Source of the DNA: Syntrophus aciditrophicus SB | GTDB taxonomy: Bacteria; Desulfobacterota; Syntrophia; Syntrophales; Syntrophaceae | Reading direction: 5' to 3' | NCBI RefSeq assembly: GCF_000013405.1 | Contig: NC_007759.1 | Span: 807,001 to 871,000, forward strand | Length of the DNA: 64,000 nucleotides | In this document: piece after piece, positions 17,097 to 27,157 of the stretch | How the letters are laid out: the number at the start of each line of letters is the position of its first letter | How positions within the stretch are numbered: position 1 is the stretch's first letter | Made by a program: the position numbers and the translations under genes | Notes under the pieces: model-generated | The model's database searches: none | What the model was told of the DNA's origin: nothing | The model's input: the letters and a program-made list of their open reading frames with translations, nothing else

Positions 17097-17209
17097 GAGC
17101 AGTTATTGTGGATGCATATCATAATAAGTTAACGGGGTATGATTATCAATGAAAATTTGCCGAACGGACCGAGAGCCTTATCCACCCGGGTGGAATGGAT
17201 TCCGTAAAA

Positions 17210-18283
17210 TTACATTCCAAGGTTCAGGACGGTGAGACAGCGGACGGTCAAAGCCCGGAGGCGGGGCAGGGAGGATGTGCGGGAGACGGCATCCAGGAGA
17301 TGATGGAGACCGGGGGGGATGTGGGCCCGGAAATCCGCCCGTCCGTTCCGGTGGCCCAGAAAACCGTAAGCGCCCAGGGCCTGCATGAGGCGCTGGGCCG
17401 AACCTTCATAAAAAAGGGTTACGAAATCCGGCCATTTCAGGACCTGAGGGGACAGGGCATAGTAAAATTCGAGAAGTTCCATGCGCTCTTGCGTTGTCAG
17501 CGATACGTAAGGGTCGTAGAGGAGGGAACCGAGATCATAAAAGGGCGATCCCGTCCGCAGCCCCTGAAAATCGATCAGCACCGGCGTCCGTTCGTGGATT
17601 ATCACATTCTGCGACTGCAGATCCCGATGGACCAGACCGGTGTCCGATTTCGACAGCAGGCGTATGGCGAGCTCTGCCAGCTCCTTTTCCAGGGCCTCTT
17701 CTTCGGCAGGCGAGAGGTTGATTCCGCAGACGGGTTCCACAAATTCTTTCAGGAAATACCTCTGTTCCCATCGATAAAGAGCCGCGTCATACCCTTCCAT
17801 TAATGCGGGGAGGGGAATTCCCCTGTCGTCATGAAAATATCGATGGAGCTTATGGGCATGCCTGAGAGTCTCTGCATACAGATCGCGGCGGCTCAGCCAG
17901 TTTTCATTGCGGCAGCTCCACAGATCTTCATCTCCCAGATCTTCCATGACCACGAAGCAGGCTTCCGGATCATGGGCCAGAACCGTCGCTGCGGCTACCC
18001 TCAACTCCAGCAGGAATTGGGCAATATCGGCATAAACGGTGTTTTCCCGGCGTTCCGGATTGTAATGCATGGCAATCACAGAACATGTCCCACCGACATC
18101 CATGGGGGCGCCTTCGCTTGTGTTGTCGATTTTATAGATGAGGCGGTAAAAGGAGCGATCCGAACCGCCCTTGGTGAGCGGACTGATGTTCAGCGCCGTT
18201 TCCGGGGGAAGAGCGAGTGTCTGCAGGGCGAAATCGACAAGTCTTCGGTGCAGGTCCGCAGTATCTGTATCGGGGATCTTCAT
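17210..18283 (-). CDS. Sugar kinase of phosphotransferase fold (AmgK-like)
   Basis: A 357-residue aminoglycoside-phosphotransferase-fold kinase with the catalytic loop LVHRDLQSQNVI and metal-binding DFQGLRTGSPFYDLGSL. This loop (HRDLQSxN, DFQG) is characteristic of AmgK, the anomeric MurNAc/GlcNAc kinase of peptidoglycan recycling. Directly upstream on the same strand is a MurU-like nucleotidyltransferase. Together they would give UDP-MurNAc from recovered MurNAc, bypassing de novo synthesis. A 97-base gap separates them. Substrate is inferred from the gene pair. Confidence 0.8.
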   Translation of the reverse strand: MKIPDTDTADLHRRLVDFALQTLALPPETALNISPLTKGGSDRSFYRLIYKIDNTSEGAPMDVGGTCSVIAMHYNPERRENTVYADIAQFLLELRVAAATVLAHDPEACFVVMEDLGDEDLWSCRNENWLSRRDLYAETLRHAHKLHRYFHDDRGIPLPALMEGYDAALYRWEQRYFLKEFVEPVCGINLSPAEEEALEKELAELAIRLLSKSDTGLVHRDLQSQNVIIHERTPVLIDFQGLRTGSPFYDLGSLLYDPYVSLTTQERMELLEFYYALSPQVLKWPDFVTLFYEGSAQRLMQALGAYGFLGHRNGRADFRAHIPPGLHHLLDAVSRTSSLPRLRALTVRCLTVLNLGM

Positions 18284-18380
18284 CGGGGAGTCCTTGGGTG
18301 TCTGTCTTCTGATCCGACTTCTGTGTCTCTTTGTCCTGTTTCCATCGCCGTTTTTCGGCCTTTACCGGAATGGCTGCTTT

Positions 18381-19163
18381 TTAAGTTCCGGTCCGGAACG
18401 CTGCGCGGTTTATCTCTTCATAAGCCTCCAGGGAGCCGATGTCGTACCAGATGCCTTCATCGAGAATCACGCTGCCCACGGAGCCAGGCTGTTCGCGCAG
18501 CATGTCGATCAGAACCGGCACGACTGACACCGGATCGCTGGGTTTCAGTCGCCGGAGAAAGGTCTTTTCCACCAGATAGATTCCTGTGAAAAGACAGCGC
18601 CGGTGACCGGGATTGCCCAGCAGAAAGCGCATGTCGCAGACCTCTTCCCGGTCGTTGATGCAGACATTGGCCGGTTCCCCGGAACTGCGCAGGGCCAGGG
18701 TGACCTCCTTACCCTGAGTCCTGTGGGCCGCGATGAGCCGTTCCAGGGGGAAATCCGTCAGGATGTCGCCATTGTATACCAGTACCCGGTCATCTTCAAT
18801 CAGGAGGTCTTCGATATTTTTCAGCCCGCCGCCGGTATCGAGGAGGATCGGTTCATAGCGGAAAATGATGGGGATTCCCCGCCACTGCCTGTCGGGGAAA
18901 GCTTCTTCGTAGCGGTTCGCGCAGTGATGGGTGTTGATGATGAATCGCCGGATGCCCACAGACCGCAGATGATCCAGGGCGTAGGTGATCAGCGGACGGC
19001 CCCGGACCTGCAGCAGGGGCTTGGGGCATGTTTCCGTCAGCGGCCGCAGGCGGGTTCCCAGCCCCGCTCCCAGGACGAAGGCGGTTTTCACAAAAGGGGT
19101 GTTCGGAGGCTTCATTTCGTTGATTTTCCTGATTTCTTCCGGTTCATTTTCTATTTCCATCAT
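18381..19163 (-). CDS. Sugar-1-phosphate nucleotidyltransferase (MurU-like)
   Basis: An NTP-transferase with the signature FVLGAGLGTRLRPLTETCPK near its N-terminus, LDTGGGLKN and VYNGDILTDFPLE, ending with the short C-terminal region typical of the MurU/RmlA group. It would transfer a nucleotide to MurNAc-1-phosphate in a recycling route with the downstream kinase. The ATG at 19163 follows the AmpG-like stop by 16 bases. A later ATG (19115) with a better AGGAA site, or a TTG at 19208 overlapping AmpG, are alternatives. Confidence 0.82.
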   Translation of the reverse strand: MMEIENEPEEIRKINEMKPPNTPFVKTAFVLGAGLGTRLRPLTETCPKPLLQVRGRPLITYALDHLRSVGIRRFIINTHHCANRYEEAFPDRQWRGIPIIFRYEPILLDTGGGLKNIEDLLIEDDRVLVYNGDILTDFPLERLIAAHRTQGKEVTLALRSSGEPANVCINDREEVCDMRFLLGNPGHRRCLFTGIYLVEKTFLRRLKPSDPVSVVPVLIDMLREQPGSVGSVILDEGIWYDIGSLEAYEEINRAAFRTGT

Positions 19164-19179
19164 CCCTTGTAAATCAGAG

Positions 19180-20472
19180 CTATGCCTTCCGTCCGTAATT
19201 CGGGTCAATTTTCACCAGCGCCGCGACGATAAAGCCGGGGATCGTCGAGAGGGAGATCCAGAGGAAAAAGGCGGGATAGCCGAGCCGCTCCTGCAGCCAG
19301 CCACTGGTCATCCCTGGGATCATCATCCCCAGGGCCATGATTCCCGTACCGAGGGCGTAGTGCACTGTCTTGTAAGGGCCTTCGGAGACCATGATCATGT
19401 AAAGTGAATAAGCCGTGAAGCCGAACCCGTAGCCGAACTGCTCCACGGCGACGGCGGCATTGATGATCAGCCGGTTCTCCGGCTGGGCCAGGGATAGATA
19501 GACAAAAACCAGAACGGGCAGGTGCATGATCACGACCATGGGCCACAACCAGAATTTCAACCCCTGGCGGGAGATGGCGTAACCTCCAAGAAGTCCGCCC
19601 AGCATCAGGGCGATCGCGCCGACGGTCCCGTAAACGACTCCCACTTCGCCGGTAGTCAGTCCCAGACCGCCCTGCGTGCGGGGGTCCAGGAGGAAGGGGG
19701 CGACCATCTTGATCAGTTGCGCTTCGGCAAAACGGTAAAAAAGGAAAAAGGCGATGATGACAATGATTTCCTTTTTGCGGAAAAAGAGGGCGAAAATGTC
19801 CAGAACATCCGCCATTGCGCGCGGAGATGCCGTCGCACGGGGAGCGGGCGCGTCCGATGAAGGCCAGGGAAGGACAAAGGCGTGATAAAGGGCGAAGGCC
19901 AGGAAGATGGCCGCTCCCAGGAAAAAGCTGACCGACCAGGCCGTCGTCACGCTGAAACCGCTGGATTGCAGGTGGCCGGCGAAGACGACGAGGATGCCCT
20001 TGGCGGCGATGACGGCGATCCGGTAGAATATGGTGCGCACGCCCACAAAGGCCGCCTGCTGATACTGCTCCAGCCCGAGCATGTAGAAACCGTCCGCGGC
20101 GATGTCGTGGGTGGCCGAGCTGAAGGCCAGAATCCAGAAGAAGGCCAGGGTATAGCGGAAAAAATCGGAAGCCGGGATCGTCAGGGCGACGCAGGCCAGC
20201 GCCCCCCCCACGAGCAGTTGCATGAGCACAATCCAGAGCCTTTTGGTCCGGATCATGTCCACCAGGGGGCTCCAAAGAGGTTTGATGACCCAGGGCAGGT
20301 AGAGCCAGCTTGTGTAGAGAGCGATGTCCGTATTGGAAATCCCGAGGTTTTTGTAAAGGATCACCGAGACCGTCGTGACCAGGATGTAGGGAATGCCTTC
20401 CGCCATATAGAGCGTCGGCACCCATACCCAGGGATTGCGGCGGTCGGGCCTGGCACGGTCAGCGAGGTTCAT
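19180..20472 (-). CDS. AmpG-like muropeptide permease (MFS)
   Basis: A 430-residue major-facilitator protein with about 12 hydrophobic segments. The N-terminal GIPYILVTTVSVILYKNLGI and the following WLYLPWVIKPLWSPLVD resemble AmpG, the inner-membrane importer of anhydro-muropeptides. HDIAADGFYM after helix 4 is also typical. The gene lies between a SpoIID-domain protein and the MurU/AmgK-like pair on the same strand. That context, more than sequence alone, supports import of cell-wall turnover products. Another sugar as substrate cannot be excluded. Confidence 0.78.
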   Translation of the reverse strand: MNLADRARPDRRNPWVWVPTLYMAEGIPYILVTTVSVILYKNLGISNTDIALYTSWLYLPWVIKPLWSPLVDMIRTKRLWIVLMQLLVGGALACVALTIPASDFFRYTLAFFWILAFSSATHDIAADGFYMLGLEQYQQAAFVGVRTIFYRIAVIAAKGILVVFAGHLQSSGFSVTTAWSVSFFLGAAIFLAFALYHAFVLPWPSSDAPAPRATASPRAMADVLDIFALFFRKKEIIVIIAFFLFYRFAEAQLIKMVAPFLLDPRTQGGLGLTTGEVGVVYGTVGAIALMLGGLLGGYAISRQGLKFWLWPMVVIMHLPVLVFVYLSLAQPENRLIINAAVAVEQFGYGFGFTAYSLYMIMVSEGPYKTVHYALGTGIMALGMMIPGMTSGWLQERLGYPAFFLWISLSTIPGFIVAALVKIDPNYGRKA

Positions 20473-20514
20473 GTTCTGTGATCCTTATTTATGGGCATGA
20501 GAGGCTTCACTGTT

Positions 20515-21843
20515 TCAGTAAAGCTTTTTCAGGGATGCGCCGCGGAAATAGTGCCTGAGAATGGCTTCCGCCGGGATTCCTTGCGACGCCATGACCGCCG
20601 CCCCGATCTGGCAGAGGCCGACGCCGTGCCCCCAGCCGCCGCCGTGAAGGACGAACCGGCAATCCTGGCCGGAGGGGTCCCGCTGGGCCTCCACCACAAA
20701 GGCGCTGCTGTAAAGATGAGTGCGGGAAAGCCATCGGCGGATTTCCAGCTCCTTGCCCACCACCACGGACGTTTTCGTCCCCACGATTTTGAGGCGGACG
20801 ATCCTTCCCGAAGGTCCCCGTTCCAGGGGAATCAGGTCCTGAACGAGGCCGAAGTCGATCCCGGATTTCATCAGCAGGATTTTCCCCAGTTCTTCCTGAT
20901 CGTAGGCGACCTGCCAGCGGAAGAAGTCCTTTGTTTCCTGATCGAAGGAGGGGAGGATCTGGCGGAGGAGCTTCTCGTCCCGGGTGTTGCAGAAGGCTTC
21001 GGGGGAAGACAGGAGCCAGCGCTGCGCCGACGCTTCGTCGAGAACGGGGGGATGGGCGACGGTGGAGTCGGCGATGCTGGACAGGTAAGGATGTGGCGTG
21101 TCTTCCCATGTATTTTCGAAGGTTTCCGTCCGCCCGCCGCAGCATTTGTAATAGCGCGCGTCGCAGACGGCATTCCCGTAAACGAGAAACACCCCCCGCG
21201 TGGCGTTGACGGCGGCTGCGGTGCGTTGCGGGATCATGCGGGTCAGTCCCTGATAGCGCTGGCAATGGTCGTCGGCGCAGACATCGAAGTTGCGGTGTTC
21301 CTCCCGCCCGTACCAGACAATGTGTTCGTTTTCGGAGCGGGAAGGGGATGAGGCCGGGAAAGGGGACTGCCCCCGTTCCAGCATGGCGACAAGCCAGCTC
21401 CGGGAGATGATTGCGTGGGCCTCCAGCAGGGCCATGGGGGCCGTGGCGCTCATCTCGGAAGAGATGACGCTGGTGAGGTAATCCTCCAGGGCAATGTCGT
21501 TGATGACCGTGAGCCTGCCCCTGCCATCGGACAGAAGTCGAAGATTTCCGGAAAAGGTCTGGGTTTCCTGCCGTTCCCAATGAAACGAAACGCCAATGGT
21601 GACGTCCTGAAGCGAGAAACTGGCCTGTTCCCCGGAAAGAAGGTTCAGAGAGTGACGGGCGGCGGTTTCGCCGCCCTTGGAGGCGGTGAGGAAGATTTCA
21701 TCTCCCCGGGCGCGGACCGAGAAACTCCCGGAAAAAGAGTGAGCGGGATGCTGCGGGGTATGAAAATTCCCGTTCAGACGGCCGGAAATTTCCGTTTTCC
21801 GTTCCATGATGCCGACACGAAGGTGAGGTTCCTGATGAATCAT
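20515..21843 (-). CDS. SpoIID/LytB-domain protein (probable peptidoglycan lytic enzyme)
   Basis: A 442-residue protein with the SpoIID domain: INDIALEDYLTSVISSEM (about 117-134), then AHAIISRSWL, then the distal HGGGWGHGVGLCQIGA. In Bacillus SpoIID is a lytic transglycosylase acting on stem-peptide-free glycan strands; Gram-negative homologues are common outside sporulation. I see no clear signal peptide at the chosen start, so export is uncertain. It is the first gene of the presumed recycling operon (21843 to 17210). Confidence 0.85.
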   Translation of the reverse strand: MIHQEPHLRVGIMERKTEISGRLNGNFHTPQHPAHSFSGSFSVRARGDEIFLTASKGGETAARHSLNLLSGEQASFSLQDVTIGVSFHWERQETQTFSGNLRLLSDGRGRLTVINDIALEDYLTSVISSEMSATAPMALLEAHAIISRSWLVAMLERGQSPFPASSPSRSENEHIVWYGREEHRNFDVCADDHCQRYQGLTRMIPQRTAAAVNATRGVFLVYGNAVCDARYYKCCGGRTETFENTWEDTPHPYLSSIADSTVAHPPVLDEASAQRWLLSSPEAFCNTRDEKLLRQILPSFDQETKDFFRWQVAYDQEELGKILLMKSGIDFGLVQDLIPLERGPSGRIVRLKIVGTKTSVVVGKELEIRRWLSRTHLYSSAFVVEAQRDPSGQDCRFVLHGGGWGHGVGLCQIGAAVMASQGIPAEAILRHYFRGASLKKLY

Positions 21844-22486
21844 GGGCTTCTGACCTGGGAGTGGAATTGAACGACCTTATCGGTGATTCTCCGGTGGGAT
21901 ATCAGAAACCCGGCGGCAATGCAATGAATGATCCGGGAAATTTCACGCCGGGCGGGAGACGTGATCGGAACTTCCGGCAATGAATTCCGCTGCTGATTTT
22001 TTGCTATGTTGCTATTTCTGCAGCGAAATGTTATGACTCTGCCCGCGATAAGGCCAGTCCCCTGTCAACTTGTTAATCGGCACTCATGTGAACGTTCGTC
22101 TCCTTCGTCATCGAACGGGTTTAGTTTTCTGGAATAGCGCATGCAAACCATCATTAATACCACGAATGCCAAAGTCTCCAATGCTCCCGGAGCATTCATT
22201 ACGCAGAAGGAATACTCGTTTCCTATCTTTTGTCTTAAATTGGGAACCAGCACTATTCCCAATCAAGCCATCATTTCTACTCAAGCCATGACGTTTGCCA
22301 TCAAATTCCATAGAGATGCATGGTTATTGATATTTATGCCTTTAACTATTGTGAGTTCGGTGAAAAAAGAAGCAGTATGTTTCTGTATATCTTCTTTTGT
22401 GGTGAGATATACAGATTATATAGAATAACTTGATGGACCCGCCTTCAGCCTACTTAAACGGGAATTATGTCAACGGAGGATTTATT
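21844..22486. other. Border region before the defence island, no gene supported
   Basis: About 640 bases between the SpoIID-type gene and the first island gene. Overlapping 60-95 codon frames on both strands around 22065-22430 lack ribosome-binding sites and recognisable sequence. Base composition becomes more AT-rich from about 22100 onward. No integrase, tRNA or obvious attachment repeat was found. Confidence 0.4.
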
Positions 22487-23221
22487 ATGAATAAAAAATT
22501 TCATCTAAATGCTGAGACCCTGCCCGGATTCATCAAAAAAGCTGAAAAAACAATACTGAGACCAAAGACACTGTATAAATGGTATGATATTGTAAATGGG
22601 GTGAGTGTCAAACGACAGAATGGAACCACGCAGACGATGTGGGCCGTTGCCTCCAACACTTTCAGAGGTTTTCACAGGATACAAAAAGGCTGCCCTGGGG
22701 CATCCATAGTGTTTCGCAATTATTTTGTTTCAAATAAACACAGGCTCCTTACTGAAATATTAAGTGCTAAAAATTCCACAGAGTTGCATCACGTCGAAAA
22801 AAGGGTTTGCACCGATATACGCCCTAAATTATCAAACATCAGACAAGGTTCATTAGATTCGTATGGCAGAATACGCAAACCTGTTGATCTATACTTTCAG
22901 AATCTTATCTGCATGGCACAAGAACTTGATCGATCAAGAGTTAATCTCGTCCCATACTTATTCCTTGCCCTTGACAGCCAAATGTTCTCCGATCCAAATG
23001 TTTTCACAGACGAAGAGCTAAGGGCATTTCATCTGTCTCGACGATCGACATACAAAGACGTTACGGATGAAAAAATGTATATCCAATTACAAGATATACT
23101 TTCAAAAAAAGCAACTCAACTCAGCAACCGGGACGCGAAATTTTATAGAATCTATTTTGATATGCTCTGGAATAACAGGCATCAGAATTGGGGATCAAAT
23201 TTCTTTGAAACAAATCCTTAA
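22487..23221 (+). CDS. Uncharacterised protein preceding the Gabija genes
   Basis: A 244-residue, lysine- and asparagine-rich soluble protein (MNKKFHLNAETLPGFIKK...), more AT-rich than its neighbours. GGAGG precedes the ATG at 22487; an upstream in-frame ATG at 22430 is less likely. No domain is recognised. It has conserved-looking aromatic stretches (KTLYKWYDIVNGVSVKR, RIYFDMLWNNRHQNWGS) and no membrane segment. It is followed by gajA after 155 bases, so it may be a separate transcript or an accessory defence gene. Confidence 0.65.
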   Translation: MNKKFHLNAETLPGFIKKAEKTILRPKTLYKWYDIVNGVSVKRQNGTTQTMWAVASNTFRGFHRIQKGCPGASIVFRNYFVSNKHRLLTEILSAKNSTELHHVEKRVCTDIRPKLSNIRQGSLDSYGRIRKPVDLYFQNLICMAQELDRSRVNLVPYLFLALDSQMFSDPNVFTDEELRAFHLSRRSTYKDVTDEKMYIQLQDILSKKATQLSNRDAKFYRIYFDMLWNNRHQNWGSNFFETNP

Positions 23222-23376
23222 AATGGTCGAACAATTAAATCAACCTGACCGGAAATACATGTAGCATTGAACTCTTCAGTGCGTGGCCAGCGGGTTATTT
23301 CTGCGTTTGCTTTGAGATCGACACCGCCTGTGTCTGATAGTGAAAATAGCTATAGAAAAACAAATAAGGAGTATGG

Positions 23377-25287
23377 ATGCAGATCTCACGTCTCATAATA
23401 AAGAACTTCCGTGGTATTCAGAATGCGAGCATTATCCTATCAAAGCACTCTGTATTAATCGGCGACAATAACACAGGCAAAACCACAATACTTGAAGCCA
23501 TTGACCTGGCGCTCGGGCCGGACCGTCTAAACCGAGTGCCCCCGGTTGACGTGCATGACTTCTATCAGGGCAAATACATCTCTGACGCATCTGCTGATGA
23601 GGTGCCTACGAGTACTAAAGCTGAACAAGGCGTTAAAGCTGAGGGTGCCGTTGATGCAGTAGCTAATAATGCAGATGTCCAGGTTGATGGTGATGTTACC
23701 GCTGAAGCACCGCAGATTGAGATCGAGGTTACCGTTGCAGACTTGACCGAAGAGCAGAAGGGTAGGTTCGGCGATTACACCGAGTTCTGGGATACGGCGA
23801 CCGACACCTTCTATGACCAGCCCAATCCCGCCGGCGTTGATGCTGTCTCGATCAGTGAAGCGCTACGGGTGAGTTTCATCGGCTGGTACGACCCGGAAGA
23901 AGATGACTTCAAGGGGAAGACCTACTTCACCCGCAGTCTCTCCGAAGGTGACAACCCTGTGGTGTTCTCCAAGAAGGACAAGCAGATTTGTGGTTTCCTA
24001 TATCTTCGCTCCCTACGTACGGGTTCACGCGCGCTTAGCTTGGAGCGAGGCAGCCTGCTCGACATCATTCTGCGCCTGAAAGAGGTCAGGCCACAGATGT
24101 GGGAGTACACGATAAGCAAATTGGATTCGTACTCGGTTGCGAGTGACCCGGAATTGGGCATTTCCGGCGTGCTGGAAAGCATCAACGCGGCGCTCCAAAA
24201 ATATGTACCGAAAGAATGGGGGATCGAACCCCATCTAAAGGTGTCGAACCTGACCCGCGAGCATTTGCGGAAGGTAATTACCGCTTTTATCGCCACAGGC
24301 GAGGGCCGCCACGCTGCGCCGTTCTATCGGCAGGGTACTGGGACAATAAACATGCTCGTACTGGCGATGCTATCTCAAATCGCCGAAGACAAGCAAAACG
24401 TAATCTTCGCAATGGAAGAACCGGAAACGGCCATTCCACCCTATGCGCAAAAGCGGATTGTGCACGAAATCCGCACGCTCGCTTCGCAGACCATTTTCAC
24501 CTCGCACTCGCCTTACGTGCTTGAGGAGTTCACATTGGAGGAGACTGTTGTCCTCGCTCGGGACGCGCAAGGCGCGCTTCGTCGGTCCGCGATCACCCTG
24601 CCTGATAGTGTGAAACTAAAGCGCTATCGACAGGAGTTTCGTACCCGTTTCTGTGAAGGTCTGCTGACCCGCCGCATCTTGGTCGCCGAAGGGGCGACGG
24701 AAGCTGCGTCATTTCCAGTTGTGTGTCGGCGTTTGGCGGAGTTGAAGCCTGCCACGTATTCCTCCTTGGAAGCGTTGGGTATCTGCACAATCGATGCCGG
24801 TGGGGAGACGAACATCTCCGATTTGGCCAAACTTTATCGTGACCTTGGCAAGCGGACTCTTGCCATCTGTGATAAGCAGACTGATGAGGAAAAGGCACTG
24901 ATTGAAGCACAGGTTGATACTCTATTCATGCACGACGAAAAGGGTTTCGAAGACCTCGTCCTCAAAAACACCACCGAAGACGCCTTGAAGCGCTTTACCA
25001 AATTGATCGTCTGGCCCCAACACCTTCAGCAGAAATACCCAGACCCTGAAGCCCAAGCGCAGGCTGCGTTGAGCGACTATTTCTGTGGAAAAAAGGCCGA
25101 TTGGGGCGTATCTGATTTCCTCGCGCAGTGCACTGAGGACGAAATACCAGAATGGCTACGGGACACCTGCTTATCCTTGAAAGCAATTTGCGAACCTGTC
25201 CACGTTGGTGATGCCGACGGCGGCGCGCTCAACGCACCCGAAGCTCCAGATTCTGAACAGGGAGTAGACGTGGATGCAACTAACTGA
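23377..25287 (+). CDS. gajA: Gabija anti-phage protein GajA (OLD-family ATPase/TOPRIM nuclease)
   Basis: A 636-residue class 2 OLD protein that senses nucleotide pools and nicks DNA during phage infection. An N-terminal ABC-type ATPase has Walker A GDNNTGKTT (29-37) and Walker B FAMEEPETA (about 344-352). A C-terminal TOPRIM domain has VAEGATEAASF (about 435) and ICDKQTDEE (about 497). An acidic, alanine-rich insertion at about 70-115 is unusual for the family. The stop overlaps the start of gajB by 14 bases. The pairing of OLD nuclease and UvrD helicase defines Gabija. Confidence 0.9.
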   Translation: MQISRLIIKNFRGIQNASIILSKHSVLIGDNNTGKTTILEAIDLALGPDRLNRVPPVDVHDFYQGKYISDASADEVPTSTKAEQGVKAEGAVDAVANNADVQVDGDVTAEAPQIEIEVTVADLTEEQKGRFGDYTEFWDTATDTFYDQPNPAGVDAVSISEALRVSFIGWYDPEEDDFKGKTYFTRSLSEGDNPVVFSKKDKQICGFLYLRSLRTGSRALSLERGSLLDIILRLKEVRPQMWEYTISKLDSYSVASDPELGISGVLESINAALQKYVPKEWGIEPHLKVSNLTREHLRKVITAFIATGEGRHAAPFYRQGTGTINMLVLAMLSQIAEDKQNVIFAMEEPETAIPPYAQKRIVHEIRTLASQTIFTSHSPYVLEEFTLEETVVLARDAQGALRRSAITLPDSVKLKRYRQEFRTRFCEGLLTRRILVAEGATEAASFPVVCRRLAELKPATYSSLEALGICTIDAGGETNISDLAKLYRDLGKRTLAICDKQTDEEKALIEAQVDTLFMHDEKGFEDLVLKNTTEDALKRFTKLIVWPQHLQQKYPDPEAQAQAALSDYFCGKKADWGVSDFLAQCTEDEIPEWLRDTCLSLKAICEPVHVGDADGGALNAPEAPDSEQGVDVDATN

Positions 25288-27094
25288 GAAACAGACAAAG
25301 ATCATGGACGCCGAAGGGCACGTCCTCGTCACGGGAGGACCTGGCTCCGGTAAGACTACTATTTCTATTCTCAAGGCAGCGCAAATCGCTGGATGCGGTC
25401 TACGTCCAGATCAGAAAATTCTGTTTCTCAGTTTTGCCCGTGCGACCGTTTCAAGGGTTGTTGAAGCCATTGAATATGAGCAACAGATTCCGCACGAGCA
25501 GAAGAAACGGATCGATGTCGAGACGTATCATTCGTTTTTTTGGCGTATTCTCAAAGCGCATGGTTATCTAGTCGGCTTACCGAGGCAGCTCTCCATCCTC
25601 ACACCACCAAGCGAAGCTATAGAGCTTTCGACGATTCGGAGTGGTTATGCGCCAGCGTCCAAACTGAATAATGCTGAGAAAGCCGAGAAGCGTGCAAGGG
25701 AAGACGCGGAACGTCTGAGACTCGCACGGATTGAGGGTTGCGTCTGCTTTGACCTTTTCGCGCAGTATACTGGGGATATCCTGCAGGGGAGCAAGCGCAT
25801 CCGTAAGCTGATCGCCACCATGTATCCAGTCATCATCCTTGACGAATTTCAGGACACAAATGTCGAGCAGTGGCGCGTCGTGCAGGCGCTTGGTGAGCAC
25901 AGCATATTACTCGCCCTCGCTGATCCTGAGCAGCGCATATATGACTGGATCGGGGCTGACCCTAAACGCTTAAGCCACTTCAAAGACGCATTCGCGCCAA
26001 CCGAGGTGGACCTCAGCACTGATAATCACCGCAGTGCCGGCATCGATATCGTTGCGTTCGGCAATGACATTCTTACGGGCAAGTTCCGGGAAGAGCCCTA
26101 CAGGGGAGTGCAAATCGATGTCTATACTCCAAATTTCAATCAGGCTTTTTCTGCTCTAGTTACTACCACTTACAAAGCCAGAAAACGTCTCATCAATAGT
26201 GGTCGAGAGGATTGTTCTTTAGCCATCCTCGTGCCTACGAAAAAGATGACTCGCCTTGTCTCGGATAGCTTTCGGTCACCCCTTGCAGGTATGACCAAGA
26301 TTCCTCATGCGGCCGCCATCGAGACGGAGGCCGCCATCTTGGGAGCCGAGATAATCGCCTTCCTGATGCAGCCCGATATGGACGGCAGCCACTTCAAGCA
26401 CTTTATCGACCTGTTGCGCAACTATTTTCATGGTAAGGGGGGCGACAACCCAACAAAGGCCGACCTCAAGGAGGCCGAGAATATCCAGAAGGCATATAAT
26501 GACTGGCGCTCCCGGCAAGCGGCCGGAAAGGACATCAACAAGAGAAGCATCCTTATCGCCATTATCGCTGTTTATGGTACGACGCGCAAGATAGTGCTCA
26601 CAGGGGATCCTGACAAAGATTGGCGTGCAGTTAGGAACATTTTGGAAGAGGGCGCCTGCCCTCGTCTTAAAAGAGTTGCGGAAGAAGTCCGAAATATCCG
26701 CCTTCTGGAACGCGGCACACAGTTAAGACAAGAGCTTTCACAAGACTGGCGCGACAAGGGTGCCTATGACAATGCTCTCAGGATCACCCAACAGGCTTTT
26801 GTACGGGAACATTTTTCCACTAACGCCAATCCTGAATCTGGTGTTGTGGTAATGAACATGCACAAGGCTAAGGGCAAGCAGTTCGACGAGGTGATTATCT
26901 TTGAAGGTTGGCCGATTAAACGGAAGGGACAACCTCCATACAATGCCGACCGTATTGTTCGGTACAACTCACGAAAGCATGATAGCGACCAATCTCGTCA
27001 GAATCTTCGAGTTAGCATAACGAGAGGAAAGTTTCATGCCACGATCTTAACTCCTAAGGGTGACCCTTGTATCCTTCTTATTGGTGAGGGTTGA
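25274..27094 (+). CDS. gajB: Gabija anti-phage protein GajB (UvrD/Rep-type helicase)
   Basis: A 606-residue superfamily 1A helicase with Walker A GGPGSGKTT (21-29), motif II VIILDEFQDTN (about 187-197), QRIYDWIGAD after motif III, and motif V VMNMHKAKGKQFDEVIIFEG near residue 527. It is translated from an ATG inside the 3' end of gajA, so the two are coupled. GajB is known to be required with GajA for defence, hydrolysing NTPs when activated by DNA ends. Length is a little above the usual for GajB. Confidence 0.9.
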   Translation: MQLTEKQTKIMDAEGHVLVTGGPGSGKTTISILKAAQIAGCGLRPDQKILFLSFARATVSRVVEAIEYEQQIPHEQKKRIDVETYHSFFWRILKAHGYLVGLPRQLSILTPPSEAIELSTIRSGYAPASKLNNAEKAEKRAREDAERLRLARIEGCVCFDLFAQYTGDILQGSKRIRKLIATMYPVIILDEFQDTNVEQWRVVQALGEHSILLALADPEQRIYDWIGADPKRLSHFKDAFAPTEVDLSTDNHRSAGIDIVAFGNDILTGKFREEPYRGVQIDVYTPNFNQAFSALVTTTYKARKRLINSGREDCSLAILVPTKKMTRLVSDSFRSPLAGMTKIPHAAAIETEAAILGAEIIAFLMQPDMDGSHFKHFIDLLRNYFHGKGGDNPTKADLKEAENIQKAYNDWRSRQAAGKDINKRSILIAIIAVYGTTRKIVLTGDPDKDWRAVRNILEEGACPRLKRVAEEVRNIRLLERGTQLRQELSQDWRDKGAYDNALRITQQAFVREHFSTNANPESGVVVMNMHKAKGKQFDEVIIFEGWPIKRKGQPPYNADRIVRYNSRKHDSDQSRQNLRVSITRGKFHATILTPKGDPCILLIGEG

Positions 27095-27157
27095 TAAGTG
27101 AAGCAAATTGTCTTGATTATTTTATGGCGAAAATGTTGTAACCTAAATAGCTAAAAT

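Noticed and set aside
19205-20425. Long 406-codon minus-strand frame
   Set aside because: It overlaps the AmpG-like gene in another frame and is rich in Arg/Pro/Gly without any motif.
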